Of a stretch of DNA of 64,000 nucleotides, positions 48,494 through 60,217 are shown in pieces. The translations under genes were made by a program, and so were the position numbers. Within the stretch, counting starts at the first letter, position 1, and every line of letters starts with the position of its first letter. The DNA lies in the NCBI GenBank assembly GCA_013397935.1, contig VZRN01011461.1:1657269-1721268 (forward strand). Reading direction: 5' to 3'. Under the pieces are notes generated by a model, which worked only from the letters and a program-made list of their open reading frames with translations, made no database searches and was not told the origin of the DNA. This stretch comes from Dasyornis broadbenti (taxonomy: Eukaryota; Chordata; Aves; Passeriformes; Dasyornithidae).

Positions 48494-51400
48494 GAAGTAA
48501 TGTCCTCTGAAGTTGTGTAGCATAGTATATAATTAGTGATTTTTCATTTGGACAAATATTGTTTTAACTGTCACGGCATTGTACAAGGTAGTTGCAGATG
48601 TTGAAAGTTATTTTGTCCAGATAGAGCCTGCTGCCAGAACAAAGGTTTAATAAGATTTATTGTGGCAGTGCAGCCTTTTATGATGTTGACTTATGAGGGA
48701 TAACACTTGAAAGAATTTTTAAGCTAATTAGAACATTTTAAAAAAAGAATCTCATTCTATTTTAGAGCAGTAATGCTTGTGCATGAATGAATGACCACAG
48801 GTAAAAGTACAGTTGCCTTGCTGTGTATTGATTTATGTTCTTTTGTGAGTAATTTCTTCATAAATCAAAGTAATAACTGAGTTGAACAGGAGAACTTGGG
48901 GAGAATCAGTGGATTTCCAGAAACGAAGTATGCCAAGTTTTTCATCAGTCAGAAAGTCTTATTCTCAAGGACATGGTGTCCTGATTTACTGCCTTTCCAA
49001 GCGCAATTTGAGAGGAGGTGTTTTAAGAGCTATCATACCCATTAGGTATATTCACCTGTAAGCTTTACAAAACCTTTCAACATTTCTTCATCTATTTTAC
49101 CCCTCTTCCCTTAAACTCTGTGACTCAGATGGCAGCTCAGTATTCTTGCACATTCAGAGCATATCACAGCTATTCCCCGTTGATACTTTCAGAAGCTTTC
49201 CAAGTCTTACTTTATCTAATTGATGCGTACCACTCCCCAATCCAATTGATCTGGAGTGGTGCGTGGAAGGAGCCTGAGCCCTGAGGTGTCAGGCAGGGCA
49301 GGTGCGGTGCTGAGGCTTTAGGTGTTTGTGAAACCACACCACGAGTGCTGTGAGTCCTTTGAGACACACAGGGGGAAACGAGCTCCATCGGGAGAGAAAT
49401 GAGAGCTGAACGTACGATGCAAATGCGCTGAGCAATTTGTGGGGAGCAATGTCACCAGCAAGGCATTTTTGAGCGCTGAGGACACTGGTAGCTTCCTGTT
49501 CCGGTCATACTTTGTGAGCAGCGCGCAGGGTGAAGCTACAGCTCCCACTCAAATGATAAAAACCCTCTAATCAACTCCAATCAAGATTTCTATATTTACT
49601 GTCATGGGGATTTTTTCTATGTTTTCATTTGTTGCCTGTCTAGATTTTTACATTAGGCTCTCAAGAATTGAAATAAAGTTATTTTTGAACACTTTCTTCC
49701 TGCTATTGAAGCCCTTTTAAGGAACAGCAAGAGTTACATCAGAAAAAACAGACTTCTGACTAACAGATGAAAGAGGAATAACAAAATCAATTGAATATTT
49801 CTTTGTGTCTGTATATCACTACTCGAGATTTTTCATTTGGATTAAATTAATGCTTTTATCCTTTGACCAGTATAATATTTCCTAATCTGTCTGCTAATTT
49901 TTTTAAGGATAAATCCAAGGTATTTATTTTAATATTATCTTGTGAAATTACCACAATAATTGAGTTTTATTATATGTAGCATGAATTTCCAAAGGTATGC
50001 ACAGTGTGTATGCATTTCCTTCTTGGCTAATGGAGCCAGGATGCAGCTGATTAGAGAAAGGTTTTGTTAATTGCAGTTGTGGTGTTGTGGGTGGGATCAG
50101 TAGGTGGCCAGAAATATTTACTGAATCGATGCAAACAATAAATGATGCACTGAGGCAACCTTTCATCATTCCTTCTCCCTTTTCGAGATACTGATATGCT
50201 GATGTCATCTGGCTGTCCTTAACTGAACTTGGCAACTGCTGGGTTACACACAACACTACTAAAAACTGTTACGAATATTCTTTTAAAAATGATATCTGCT
50301 CTGTATGCCAGCAAATTTGGCTCAAGTTTTGAGACTTGTTCAGAAGTTAAAATAAATGTGTGGGTTTTGGTGATTCTCCTCCAGACATGATTGATATGCT
50401 GTTCCCTGAGACCCTGCTGAATATTTTAGAAGAAAAATGATGAACCGGCAAAGGCAATGTTAGGCACTATATAAGGGCTATATTCCATATTGTTAAGGAA
50501 GATAAATTGGGGAAATAATTAATGTAGCCAAGTTATTAATTACCCTTTGGTTGTCCTGCAGTACCAGAGGCATAAGAAACCTATCTTACTGCTCCTATCT
50601 GTCCTCAGAATTAATGATCTCTTATTTAGGCTGCTAGCTCTCCATGCATAAGCTATCACAATAATAGCAGTGCTTTCTTGTAGCCTGTGGTACCAGCATC
50701 CAGAATGCATCCATCTAGAAAGGAGAGGAATAATCACTACTGCTTGGAAGTCTTCAGCCTCGAACAATCTCCAGTATTCTGAAACCCCAGAGCATGTTCG
50801 ATAGTGGAACGTCAGAAACTGCTGAAGCAAAGCACAAAATTATTCAGGTTCTTTTTCATTTGTCAGTAAATTGGATTAAGGGATTCTGCCGGGGTGTGCT
50901 TGAGTGTGGCACTATATCTAAAACAAATGCCCCAGTCAGAGTCAGCCACCTTACACTATCTTCCTGGGAGTAAATTGTATTCATCTGACTGATCAAGGAC
51001 CTCTAACATAAAATATTCCAGCAGGGAGGTGGCTGTGTCTCCTCGCTTACAGAAGGTGCACTGACACCCTGCCTCCGTCGCTCGCCAGCCAAACGTGTGC
51101 GTCTCACATTTCACCTCGCCTCTGAAAGATCTATTTTATTAACAAGAATAATAGGTACGAGTGAGCGCCTAACACACTTTTTGCAGTAGGGCAGTGGAAG
51201 GGAGGATGGCTCTTGGGCATTAATGGGCTGGCCAGTGGCCAGAGAGCTCAGCACTTTGGAGAGGGGACAGCACAGCCTTCAGAACAGGGACTTGGCTCCT
51301 CTGCCTGCTTCTTCCAGAGCTGTCCCAGGGTACGGTCACACAGTAATTGCTTTGGTTGGTTTGCGTTTGGTGCTTTGGATAGTGAAATGTTTTTGTAAAG

Positions 51401-51647
51401 GGTATGAAACCAGGATCATTATACCTCTTGTAATCTCAAAATGGTGTTAATGGCAAAGGTGAAATTACTTTGTCAAGTGGGTATAACACCAGGGCAAAGC
51501 TGTGAGCCTGCTGAAAATAAGAGGGAATTTTACCAGTAAAAACAAGGGGGTCAGAATTTGTCCTGCAGGGTTTCAGTCTCAGTGTCTCTGAAACCAAGCA
51601 TCTCTGGAGTGTGAGGTACTCAGCTACAATGGAAATTTAGCAACACA

Positions 51648-51720
51648 ATCATGGAAGGGTTAGTGTGGAAGTGACCTTAAAGGATCATCTACTTCCAGAT
51701 TATCAAATGCAGTCACGATT
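51648..51720 (-). mobile_element. Short diverged CR1 3' end, antisense
   Basis: AATCATGGAAGGGTTAG, GTGGAAGTGACCTTAAAGG and ATCATCTACTTCCAGATTATC match the reverse complement of a CR1 3' end (usual form: AATCATAGAATGG... GGAAGGGACCTTAAAGATCATCTAGTTCCAACC). Only the last 70 bases or so can be recognised. Confidence 0.65.
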
Positions 51721-54700
51721 ACATTTCTTTATTTCTTTCTGCATAATGGCAGGTCCCACATCCATGTGGTTTTTGCACCAGATCAGAATAAGGAACAGTG
51801 CACATTCACTTCAGGAAAGGAGTCGTAAGGGGGTAAATAGATGTGGCATGAGCTGCGTGCTGTGCAGTGTGAGGTACTTGAAATATTTTTATCTTTAGAA
51901 CTAATTTGAAAAATTCATCTCAACTTTTAATGTCCTGAAAGCAGTGAGACCTTACTATTGATCTACACACGAGAAAAGGATAACAGAGATGCAGTTCACA
52001 AGAGAAGTCACTGATACTCCTGGTAATGTTTGTCACCGTTGTGAAATAGCACAATGATAGAATTTTTTTCCTGTATACATCTTGGTGTGAACATTTAAGC
52101 CCAAACAGATGGATCTGCATATACAGCTCCATTTTCTTCTGTGTTGTTATGCTTCTGGGAAGCACATTGCAGAGCTGGGACTTTTCAGAATATAACTTCA
52201 TCAAAACAAGTATGATTAATTAATCAGTCGATCTACTTAAGAAAACAGGGAAGCTACAAGCGCATCACTTTGTCCGTTCTCTGGTAGTGGTGTTTCTGGG
52301 AAACAGCATTTTCAGAAAGTCCCAAACTCGGTTTTAAATTATTCCCTTTGCTCACTTTTTAATGGAAAGGTAACTTTGCAGAATCTAGATCCTTTTAAAA
52401 TGGAAAATGGGCAATATTATCTAAGGGAAGTATGAAGCTGATTTACTATGCATGATCTTTTCAGTTTGTACACATTGGGCACGGTTATATTTTTGCTCAG
52501 GACGCATATATATATTTTCTGCTGAACTTTTCTCGATTGCTTTTTTTTATCGGGTTTACAAATCAAATCAAACAGGTATATTGCAGAGCTCTGATATTAT
52601 TTTCTGCGCTTATAGCACAATGTATTGAATTATGCTTGCTCATGTACTGCTGCTGCTATTCTCTCCAGATTGAGAGAGAATGACTGTGGGGGCTGTAAAT
52701 TCACTTGGCTTCCAGCACCACCGGTTAAATCAAGAGCCCTGTCCAGGCTAGAGAAGAGACAGAGCAAGTGTTCATTACACAAATCAATTTGGTCAAAAGT
52801 ACAGCACAGTGGGTACCCAACCATTGCTCACATAATATTGTCAGCTTAATCAAATAATGCCTAGAAGACATTCACAAGCTCCTTCTCTCTGAGAAATAAC
52901 TTGATTGGTGCAGTAGGGAAAAACAGGTGCTGTTTTCAGCATTTATTAAAAAACTTAATGAGTGCTTTCTTTTTTGCTAAATTTAAAATTCTGAAGATCT
53001 TTACCCTGTGCTGGCATGCATACACAAGATACTCAACAACTAATTTACCATTGATCATATTTAAAAAAAAATAATCCGTTGCTTTTTTTTCCCCTCTTTG
53101 TTTTCTCTCTGTAAATATTTCACAGGTTATTCCTGCTAGAATTAATCTGTGCTTCCTCTAGACTCGTGTGAGTTTAAAAGATACGCAACCAATTTGTGTT
53201 TGTTTACAGATTCTGGCAGAATGATCAGGGCTTGGTAGAGCTTTTGCATGTTCCAGTACAACTTATTTTCCCTTTGTCCAGGGAGAGATAAAAGGTTTAG
53301 TTCCATTTTAGGCATTCCCACTGTTTATGTTCCATCCACTCTCTAAAAGCTGAGATTGAGGACAGTGGTTTTTTTGTGGAGGTGTGCAAGCAGCTCTTCT
53401 GTGACAGCATTTCATTGTGCTGAAAACAGCATTTGGGGGGGAAAGATTTTGTCCACGCCACCATTGTTTTGTAGGAAATGAAAGATATCAGTCAGTGAAA
53501 AAGGATGGAGGGAAAGCGCAACACTCACAATTCCAGCGTAAGAAACATTGCGGGGCTGCCTGTCTGCAGTGATGGATGGAAAGGGAGACAGAAAATTTGT
53601 ATCAGGCAGGAAGGAGAATGGAATGGGTTTTTTCTTCCCCAGCAATGTGCACAAGGCCCTCTCTGATTTCAGGTTCACTGCTCATTGTTTTGTGTTGCGT
53701 GGAACCTTTGCCACAGGTGCTGAGGGTGGCAGATGAGACTCCTGTGTCCAGCCAGGAGGCGGCTGGGAAATGGGGCGGCATTAGAGGTGGGCTGAAGGTT
53801 TTAGAATGTATTTTTGTGTGAAATTTGCTGCAAATTTGGATTAAAAAGGCCTTAAAAGAAGAGGGCTCTGTGTGTGCAGGGGGGAGAGAATACCTTTTTT
53901 TTTCCAAACAGAAAAGTGTCAAATTTACTTGATCCAAACAACCATTTGGTTTAGTGTGTTCCTTCACTTTGATCATTTTTGTTTCTCAAGTTCTCAGGAA
54001 AAAGCTGGGTAGTGAAACCAGAAAAATTACTTACTTCAGTGTGAAGTCTTTAAGAACTTGAGTGAAGTATTTTGAATAATAGAAGTTTTCTGTTTCTAGA
54101 ACTGAGTTAAGGGAACAAAAAGAAAAGTATTTTGGTAAAGATAAAGAATTTCTTTAGAAACCGATAAATATTAACTCTCCTGGTGATAGATTTGGTTTAA
54201 AAGGATACCATATATTTATGCTGAAGTTATCTTAGATAAAAAAAAAAAAAATCATTTTCTGAAATGCCTTCTTTGATATGGGTTTGCTTACCTGTAAGAA
54301 TGGTTTCAATTCTAACTTATTTTAACACTTAAGCCTTCAGTAGCTCACTGAAGTAAAGGAGTTCACCTCAATTTGTTTTGCTGTAAGTGAGAATTTGGTC
54401 TTCTATTTCTGCATTCTGTATTTATAACTCTCATTATAAGTTTTAAGAGGATCATATATTAAGATTCTTTAATATTTTATAATTGCAAACATGTGGTGCA
54501 ACAGGGACCAGAAAGCAGCCTGATTGCATGCAAGACTGCAGGGATGGAGGAAGGATAATGCCCCATCCTAACTTCAATTAATTTTTAAAGGAATATCAAA
54601 CACCACTCTTCAGGTCCTCTAGCAGTGAAAATATTCTCCTGAAATGTATTATGCATGTGTAAGGTAAATTACATTCTGGTTCTGTGAGTCCACAGAGCTC

Positions 54701-57430
54701 TGAAAGTTGCCTGGCTGGGATTTTTCAAAATCCAGCCTGTCCTCTGCCCCGTGTGTGTTTTACCTCCTTGGTGTTTGTTGGAAATTTTTGCACGATCCTC
54801 ACATTCCAGTTTCAGTTCACAGTTATCCTTCTGCTGATCTCCCAGGCCCTCCCGTAGATTTCTGGATGCTGATCTGTTCTGTAAAGGGACTGTTGGCATT
54901 GCCAAGCCTTTTAGTGGGTTTTAAATGGTTTAGCCCTGTTAATTCTGCCCCAGGGATCGTGGGGGTCATGTACAGGGATGATTTGTTGATGACAGGGACT
55001 CGCTGAAGTTTCTGGTTTTCAGTCCTCACTGCCCAAACTCTGAGACCTTCTGTGCTGAGAGTGTAAATTTGAAGCTTCTCAGAATAAAAAAATGATTTTT
55101 AAAAGTGGTAAAACCAACCAAAGGCCCAGAAAAAGAACAATATCCCAATGTACCCTCTTCAACCATAATTTGTAGCTCCATTTTAACACCGTTTTCAAAC
55201 TCCTCACTGTGTTTTGTTGACAATAATCTGTCCAGCTGCTTGGTGGGGAGGTTGCTCCCAGTGTTTTGGGGTGTTCATGGTGCCCAGTCCAGCCCTCCCA
55301 CTCCTCATTTCTCTTCATTTCTGTTAATACAATGAACAGAGAAGACTCTTTCCAATTTGCATTTATATATGACGCTGATTATATAATTTCTTCCTGGGGC
55401 ACCCTCTGTTCCTGAAGCTCAACAGCGCCTTCAGAATTCTTTAATTCTCTTCAGATTAATCTCATTGACCTCAAATTCTTCTGGAGTGTTGTATTTCAAG
55501 ACTTTCCAGTCCGTCATCCCCCACCTGCTCTCACATATCGTATTCACTTTCATATTTCTCTCCGTTCGTGCCTGAAGGTGGAAAATAATGTCTGTGGTGT
55601 CTCTGTATGGAACAGTTGCCTCAAAATCTAAATTTTGAATTTTTGAGTTGATTTTAGATAATAATAGATTAGCATGGAACATTTTTGTCTCCTGATAGCC
55701 ATATACCATATTTTCTATTGAAATCACTAAATATTTATAAAGATAAATTATTTAGTTTGTGGGCCCTGCCTGTGAGTTCAGGGAGTAGCAGATGAAGAGA
55801 TGTGGCGGCACTGACTCAGTTTAAGGTTTTCACTTGATCTGATCCCAATTATTCGTTTGGATCACTTGTGAACCCTCACTCAGTGCACGCAAGAGTCTGT
55901 ATTTGTGTGAGTCTCATCCTATCCCGTGAAAAATCAGAGGTGCTGCTGGTGGACTGAGGCTGCTGCAGAAATAAGGACCTTTATTTATAAAATGTTCTTA
56001 GCACAGAAGTATAGGCAATATAGAAGTTAGTACTTTTAATTTGAGAACGTCTGTATTCCCTGGGGAAGATATTGTTGAATTTAACTTGCTAGAATTCAAT
56101 TTATATGTAGTTATTGCTGATGTAAATGATGTGTTCTGTTTGAGTTCTTTTGCTTCCTCTTCAACAGGCTTGTTGGTACTAAAACTGTGTGGTAAGGTTG
56201 ATTTTATTTAACCATTTTTATGTTGCTTAAATGGTTGTCTCTGAAAAGAAATTTGATACTAGCAAGAAATGGGCAATTTGTTGGTTTTTTTTTTTTAATG
56301 AAAAAAGTCAGAAAGACAAACTCAACTGTATTATTAGAACACAAGAGAAAAATGAATACTTGGCAAACAATGGGGTCAGAAGGAAGGGGAAGGACAGAGA
56401 AAATAGAGTAATGGCTGTCAGACCATCCTTGTAGGTTTTCATTCAACTATTTTCTTTTCTGTTCTTCCAAATCCCTCTGCAAACAAGTATGACTGTGCTC
56501 TTTTAACATACCCATGCAAAATCTTGTCTAATGAATGTGTGCTGTACAAGCAGTAATTAATTAGGCACTGCAGGATGTAATTAAAGAACAGAGATGAGTA
56601 ATTTCTGTAAAATACTGATAGACCAGCATTGGTTAGTTTTACTTTTTGGATGAAGGACATTGTGGTTTTTTTCCTAATCTCTCTGGGCATTTATAATTTG
56701 TTTGTTAGATCATAATACATGGCAATGTCTTTCAATTATAAAATATAATTCTAAACCCATGGAACAGTGTCCCTGTGAGAAGTACCATGACATAACCTCA
56801 TTTTAGTGAGAAAGAAAATCCGTAAAACTTTGTTTCTGGGTCTCGCTGTTCTGTCAGGCAACCTTCAGCACTGATTAAACTTCTGTTCCCTCTCACAACT
56901 CAAGGCCTTTTCCATAATGGTCACCATTTATCTGGGCAGAATGACCCTCCAGTGCCCATCAGCACTGCTTATGAAATGGCAACGAGGATGTGATGTGTTA
57001 CCTGCCTCCTGTGCACAACTCCCAGTGGCCTCTGAATGCAAGCCCTAATCTGATTTGAAAGTGGCTGCCTTGCTCTGCAAGCAGGCAGCATCTGGACTGT
57101 AGATTCAGTTTGGCAAACACAGAAGAGGTTAAAGGGGTTTCTACAGTCTTATAATATAAGGAGATATATTTATTCATTATTGAAAAATAGCTAAGAAAAT
57201 ATACAAATATTAATCTACTTATTCTCCAGTTTATTGCAAATACATATTATCACTGAAAAGGTGTGCTGTTGAGGCAGATACACAAATGCATTTTATTTTC
57301 ATGTATTTAAACTTCTGGTATTCCTCAATACCTTGGAGCAGATTTACCTGCTTTTTAGTTTGGGGGGGGGGAGTGGGTGAGAGTTTCAGCCCACCCCCTT
57401 GTATTAAAAATGCCAGCAATACTCACAGTG

Positions 57431-57459
57431 TGCTTTGTTTTGCTTTACCCTTTTAGCAG
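57431..57459 (+). promoter_or_regulatory. 3' splice site of exon B with tandem NAGNAG acceptor
   Basis: A T-rich tract (TGCTTTGTTTTGCTTTACCC) leads to TTTTAGCAG. The annotated junction uses the TAG at 57454-57456. The CAG immediately after forms an alternative acceptor three bases on, which would remove the first codon (Gln) of exon B without changing frame. Confidence 0.8.
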
Positions 57460-57600
57460 ACAGATGATGCAGCACAGACCGATGGCCAGCAACAGACACA
57501 ATCTTCTGAAAACACAGAAAACAAATCACAGCCAAAACGGCTCCACGTCTCAAATATACCATTCAGATTCCGGGATCCAGATCTTAGACAAATGTTTGGT
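57457..57600 (+). CDS. RBFOX1: RBFOX1 exon B: start of the RRM (48 codons)
   Basis: The 144-nt exon is in phase 0 at both ends. It encodes QTDDAAQTDG, a Gln/Ser/Thr stretch (QQQTQSSENTENKSQPK), then the RNA-recognition motif start RLHVSNIPFRFRDPDLRQMFG. LHVSNI is RNP2 on strand beta-1. The Phe codon at 57562-57564 corresponds to F126 of human FOX-1, which stacks on the GCAUG ligand in the known structure; counting exon A as residues 10-90 places it exactly at 126. DPDLRQMFG begins helix alpha-1, which continues into exon C. The RRM part is as in mammals from memory, while the linker before it carries Pro to Gln or Ser changes. Acceptor is TTTTAG and donor is GTAAGT at 57601. Confidence 0.97.
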
Positions 57601-57606
57601 GTAAGT
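57601..57606 (+). promoter_or_regulatory. 5' splice site after exon B
   Basis: Consensus GTAAGT follows the Gly codon GGT, with the frame broken between codons (phase 0). Confidence 0.9.
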
Positions 57607-60130
57607 TCTCATAATTTATTTATGCTTTTTTTTTTTCACATTTGCATTGCAATAGATATTTTGTGTTACAGGCAGCCGTGAGGGCTGTGTCTCTGATTTA
57701 GTCTCTTTAACCATTCTCAGTACAGATTCCCTTTTAATCTATGTATAACCAAACATCTGATTTGCCAGTGTCAACTGGGAAAAGAAACTATATGGATTCT
57801 GCTGTGTGGGATGCAGTTGGGTGTTTTGTATTACGTTCACAAAAAGCTGTCTGAGGCGCCTTAAAAGTTTTAAATGCACACACTTTGCTGCTGTACACAT
57901 CTAGACTTATGTGCCTGCATTTATTGATTCTGGACAGCATGGTATGAAATAGTCAATGCCTGACCTCGTGAGTAAGGGACCCAAAAGGAAGACAAGGGCT
58001 GAATTTAAGCACAAAGTTCAGACATGGGAATCCTCAGGCCCCTTCACAGGTTGTGTAGGTCTGCAGGCTTTGAAAGCTTTCGTTCCTATTTTCCTCTCTC
58101 AGTCTGTGCTTTCCCCCAGGCCACAGCTGCCCTCAAGCACATTGCCCGTGTTTCACACGTCCGGGACGTGCCATCAGAGATAGGTTTATGACCAGGAGGG
58201 GTTAGACTGGGTTCCGACTCAGGTTGAGTTTGAAATGTCACCAAGTGTGATCTAGAAATAGTCCTTGATCACCTCTTAGAACCCAAGTCAGGGCTCTGCA
58301 GTATTTGTTGCTCTCACTTTCTTTTTGCTGCCTCACTAAATCTGAATTCTCTCCTGCATTACAGTTGGTTATTCAGTGCAGCACCATGTGCTTCATGGCT
58401 CTGCACTTCTCTTTCACCTTTCATGTTCAGATTTTTTAATTCTTCTAATGTGTTTGTGTGTGAGTCAAAAGATGGTGTTTCTCAATATTCCCTCCTCTGA
58501 AGGAAACAGTCACTGGGTAAAGAATCCTGGTGTGGTACTGGGAAATGAGTGACTGTTCTGCTGTGTCTGGCTTGGTGCAAGTTACCTCCCCTGAACGCAG
58601 CTTCCAGCTCATCAGCAAAGTAACAGAAGGCATAGTAATTAACCCTCTAGAGAAAAATATGCAAATTTATTTAAACTAAACAAACCACTTAAAATGGATT
58701 TTATTTGAAAGTATGTTAAATGAAAGGATTTTTTAATTTTTAAGATTTTTTTAGGTATTGTAGTTATTTATAAATGAATAAAAACTACATTTCCTTTTAA
58801 TATTTCTCAGTCTTAGGTCTCAAAAGACTGACATTGGAAAAATGGCTGGAGACTTCCAGCTGACTTCCAGAATGACTTGGTGACAGTAAACTTCTAGCTT
58901 CTGAATTGATAGAAAAATGAAATTTCCGCATGTGAGTGGAAATACCTCATATGAAATATGGCAGCTCCGCATCATCACCACGTTATCCACATGGCAAATG
59001 ATCTTTTTACATGGACATGAATATGACAGAGGAGAATTGTTTAAATATGAAGTCAATATCTGCATAGAGACTGGAGTAGCAGTTAAAAAATTAATTAAAT
59101 GGTGAATGCAAGAACGAAAAATAAGCCAAAGAATAAGAAGCGGTGGTCGATTTTTCATGACCAAGTTGAAACTCTTTATTAAGCTAGAGAAGGAATGCTG
59201 TCTTTTCTGGCCTGAAATTGTTTATTATTGTTTATTATATCTCAAAAAACTGGAGCAAAGGCCCATGTGTGCAGTTCCTGGGACTCTTGCTGGATTGTTC
59301 TCCATTTACCTGCCTCTAATTCCTGCCCGTTTGTTCAATATATCGGGTCACTTTCCAATGCCAGCACTGCTCCACACGGCACGTTAATGACAAATGGAAC
59401 ACCAGAAATGACCCCTGGTGCCTTGCATTGTCACCTCACAGAAAGTGTCCTAACACAAGGTGTTCCGACTCAGCACTGCCCGAGTCCAGCATTTATCCTC
59501 TTCCCAGGGCAAGTCCCGTAGAGCCTTTTCCTTTGGGAAGAGCAGCCGTGCTCAGCTTCTGCGTGCGCAAGCAATGCCGAGGGAATTGAGTGCTATTGTG
59601 AGGTCAATAGGAACAGCAGTTACCTCTAACATTATCATAAAAATGCAATTCTGAGCTGAGAACAAATCCCCCCAAAGCAAGTATCCATTCTGGTTTTCCA
59701 GATTATGCTCCAGTAAGACAAAACTTCTTAGGGAATAATCATTACCCTTTGCAGCGAGGGTGGAAAGAAATCCTCATTCCTTGGAGCCAGCAACAAAACT
59801 CCCACCAGGATTTAACTTGTTCCTGTAAGGCAGAAGTAACCAAACTCCTGGAAAATCCAGACATTTGGGACTTTTCCTTCACTGTGATCATGGTTTAGTG
59901 CTATTTTCTCTGTGTCTGGGGGTTTCACTGAGCTTCAAGTTCCTATGAAGAATTACTGTAACAATTGTTATGTTGCACACAACTTAGATATAATATTGAT
60001 CTGACTCCTTTTAGTGTGTTTTTTGGTGTTTAACAATCTTTGATTTTATATTGCTGAACTTTTTTAAAGCATTGCACCATTTCCTGAAACAAACACTTGT
60101 ACTGTACATGATAGAAATGCTGAAGTGATC

Positions 60131-60163
60131 TTATTTTCATGTAACTTTTCTGTTTCTTTGCAG
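60131..60163 (+). promoter_or_regulatory. 3' splice site of exon C
   Basis: TTTTCTGTTTCTTTGCAG precedes exon C. A TAAC at 60142-60145 is a possible branch point, about 20 bases from the AG, but this is only a guess from the motif. Confidence 0.75.
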
Positions 60164-60217
60164 CAATTTGGTAAAATCTTAGATGTTGAAATTATTTTTA
60201 ATGAGCGAGGCTCAAAG
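60164..60217 (+). CDS. RBFOX1: RBFOX1 exon C: RRM alpha-1 end and beta-2 (18 codons)
   Basis: A 54-nt exon encoding QFGKILDVEIIFNERGSK, identical to what I recall for vertebrate RBFOX proteins. QFG completes helix alpha-1, ILDVEIIFN is strand beta-2, and NERGSK is the loop before RNP1. By human numbering it covers residues 139-156, so RNP1 (GFGFVTFE, with the RNA-contacting F158 and F160) must start in the next exon, beyond the window. The acceptor is TTTGCAG and the donor GTAAGC at 60218, one base off the best consensus. The exon is in phase 0 at both ends, so its loss would keep the frame but destroy the RRM fold. Confidence 0.97.

Larger units (their letters stand above)
25267..57456 (+). 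other. RBFOX1 intron between exons A and B (32.2 kb)
   Basis: Complete intron, GTAAGT to TTTTAG. I found no coding exon inside it. It contains an LTR-like remnant at 33614-33920, a TTTTG-rich tract with a complementary CAAAA repeat at 31541-31734, the ATCT microsatellite at 37801-37905, a 37-bp tandem duplication at 41561-41634, an inverted repeat at 44181-44296, CR1 fragments at 45044-45250, 46440-47030 and 51648-51720, a GACCCTG-rich degenerate repeat at 46239-46345, and T29 at 48462. Homopolymers of roughly 14-19 bases occur at 32399, 35169, 35437 and 39194. Stretches such as 25300-31500, 34000-37700, 38200-41500 and 52000-57400 are otherwise unremarkable AT-rich intron. Patches at 42541-42930 and 43195-43260 are rich in TAAT motifs and could be conserved enhancers. 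Confidence 0.9.
57601..60163 (+). other. RBFOX1 intron between exons B and C (2.56 kb)
   Basis: Complete intron from GTAAGT to TTTGCAG. It is unremarkable AT-rich sequence without repeats that I recognise. GCATG pentamers, the core RBFOX site, occur at 57937-57941 and 58928-58932, about 0.3 and 1.3 kb after the exon B donor. Neither is the full TGCATG. Confidence 0.9.

Noticed and set aside
12777..54657. Apparent richness in TGCATG, the RBFOX binding motif
   Set aside because: I counted about 17 on the + strand by eye; chance predicts about 16 for a hexamer in 64 kb, so there is no enrichment. None lies close to an exon.
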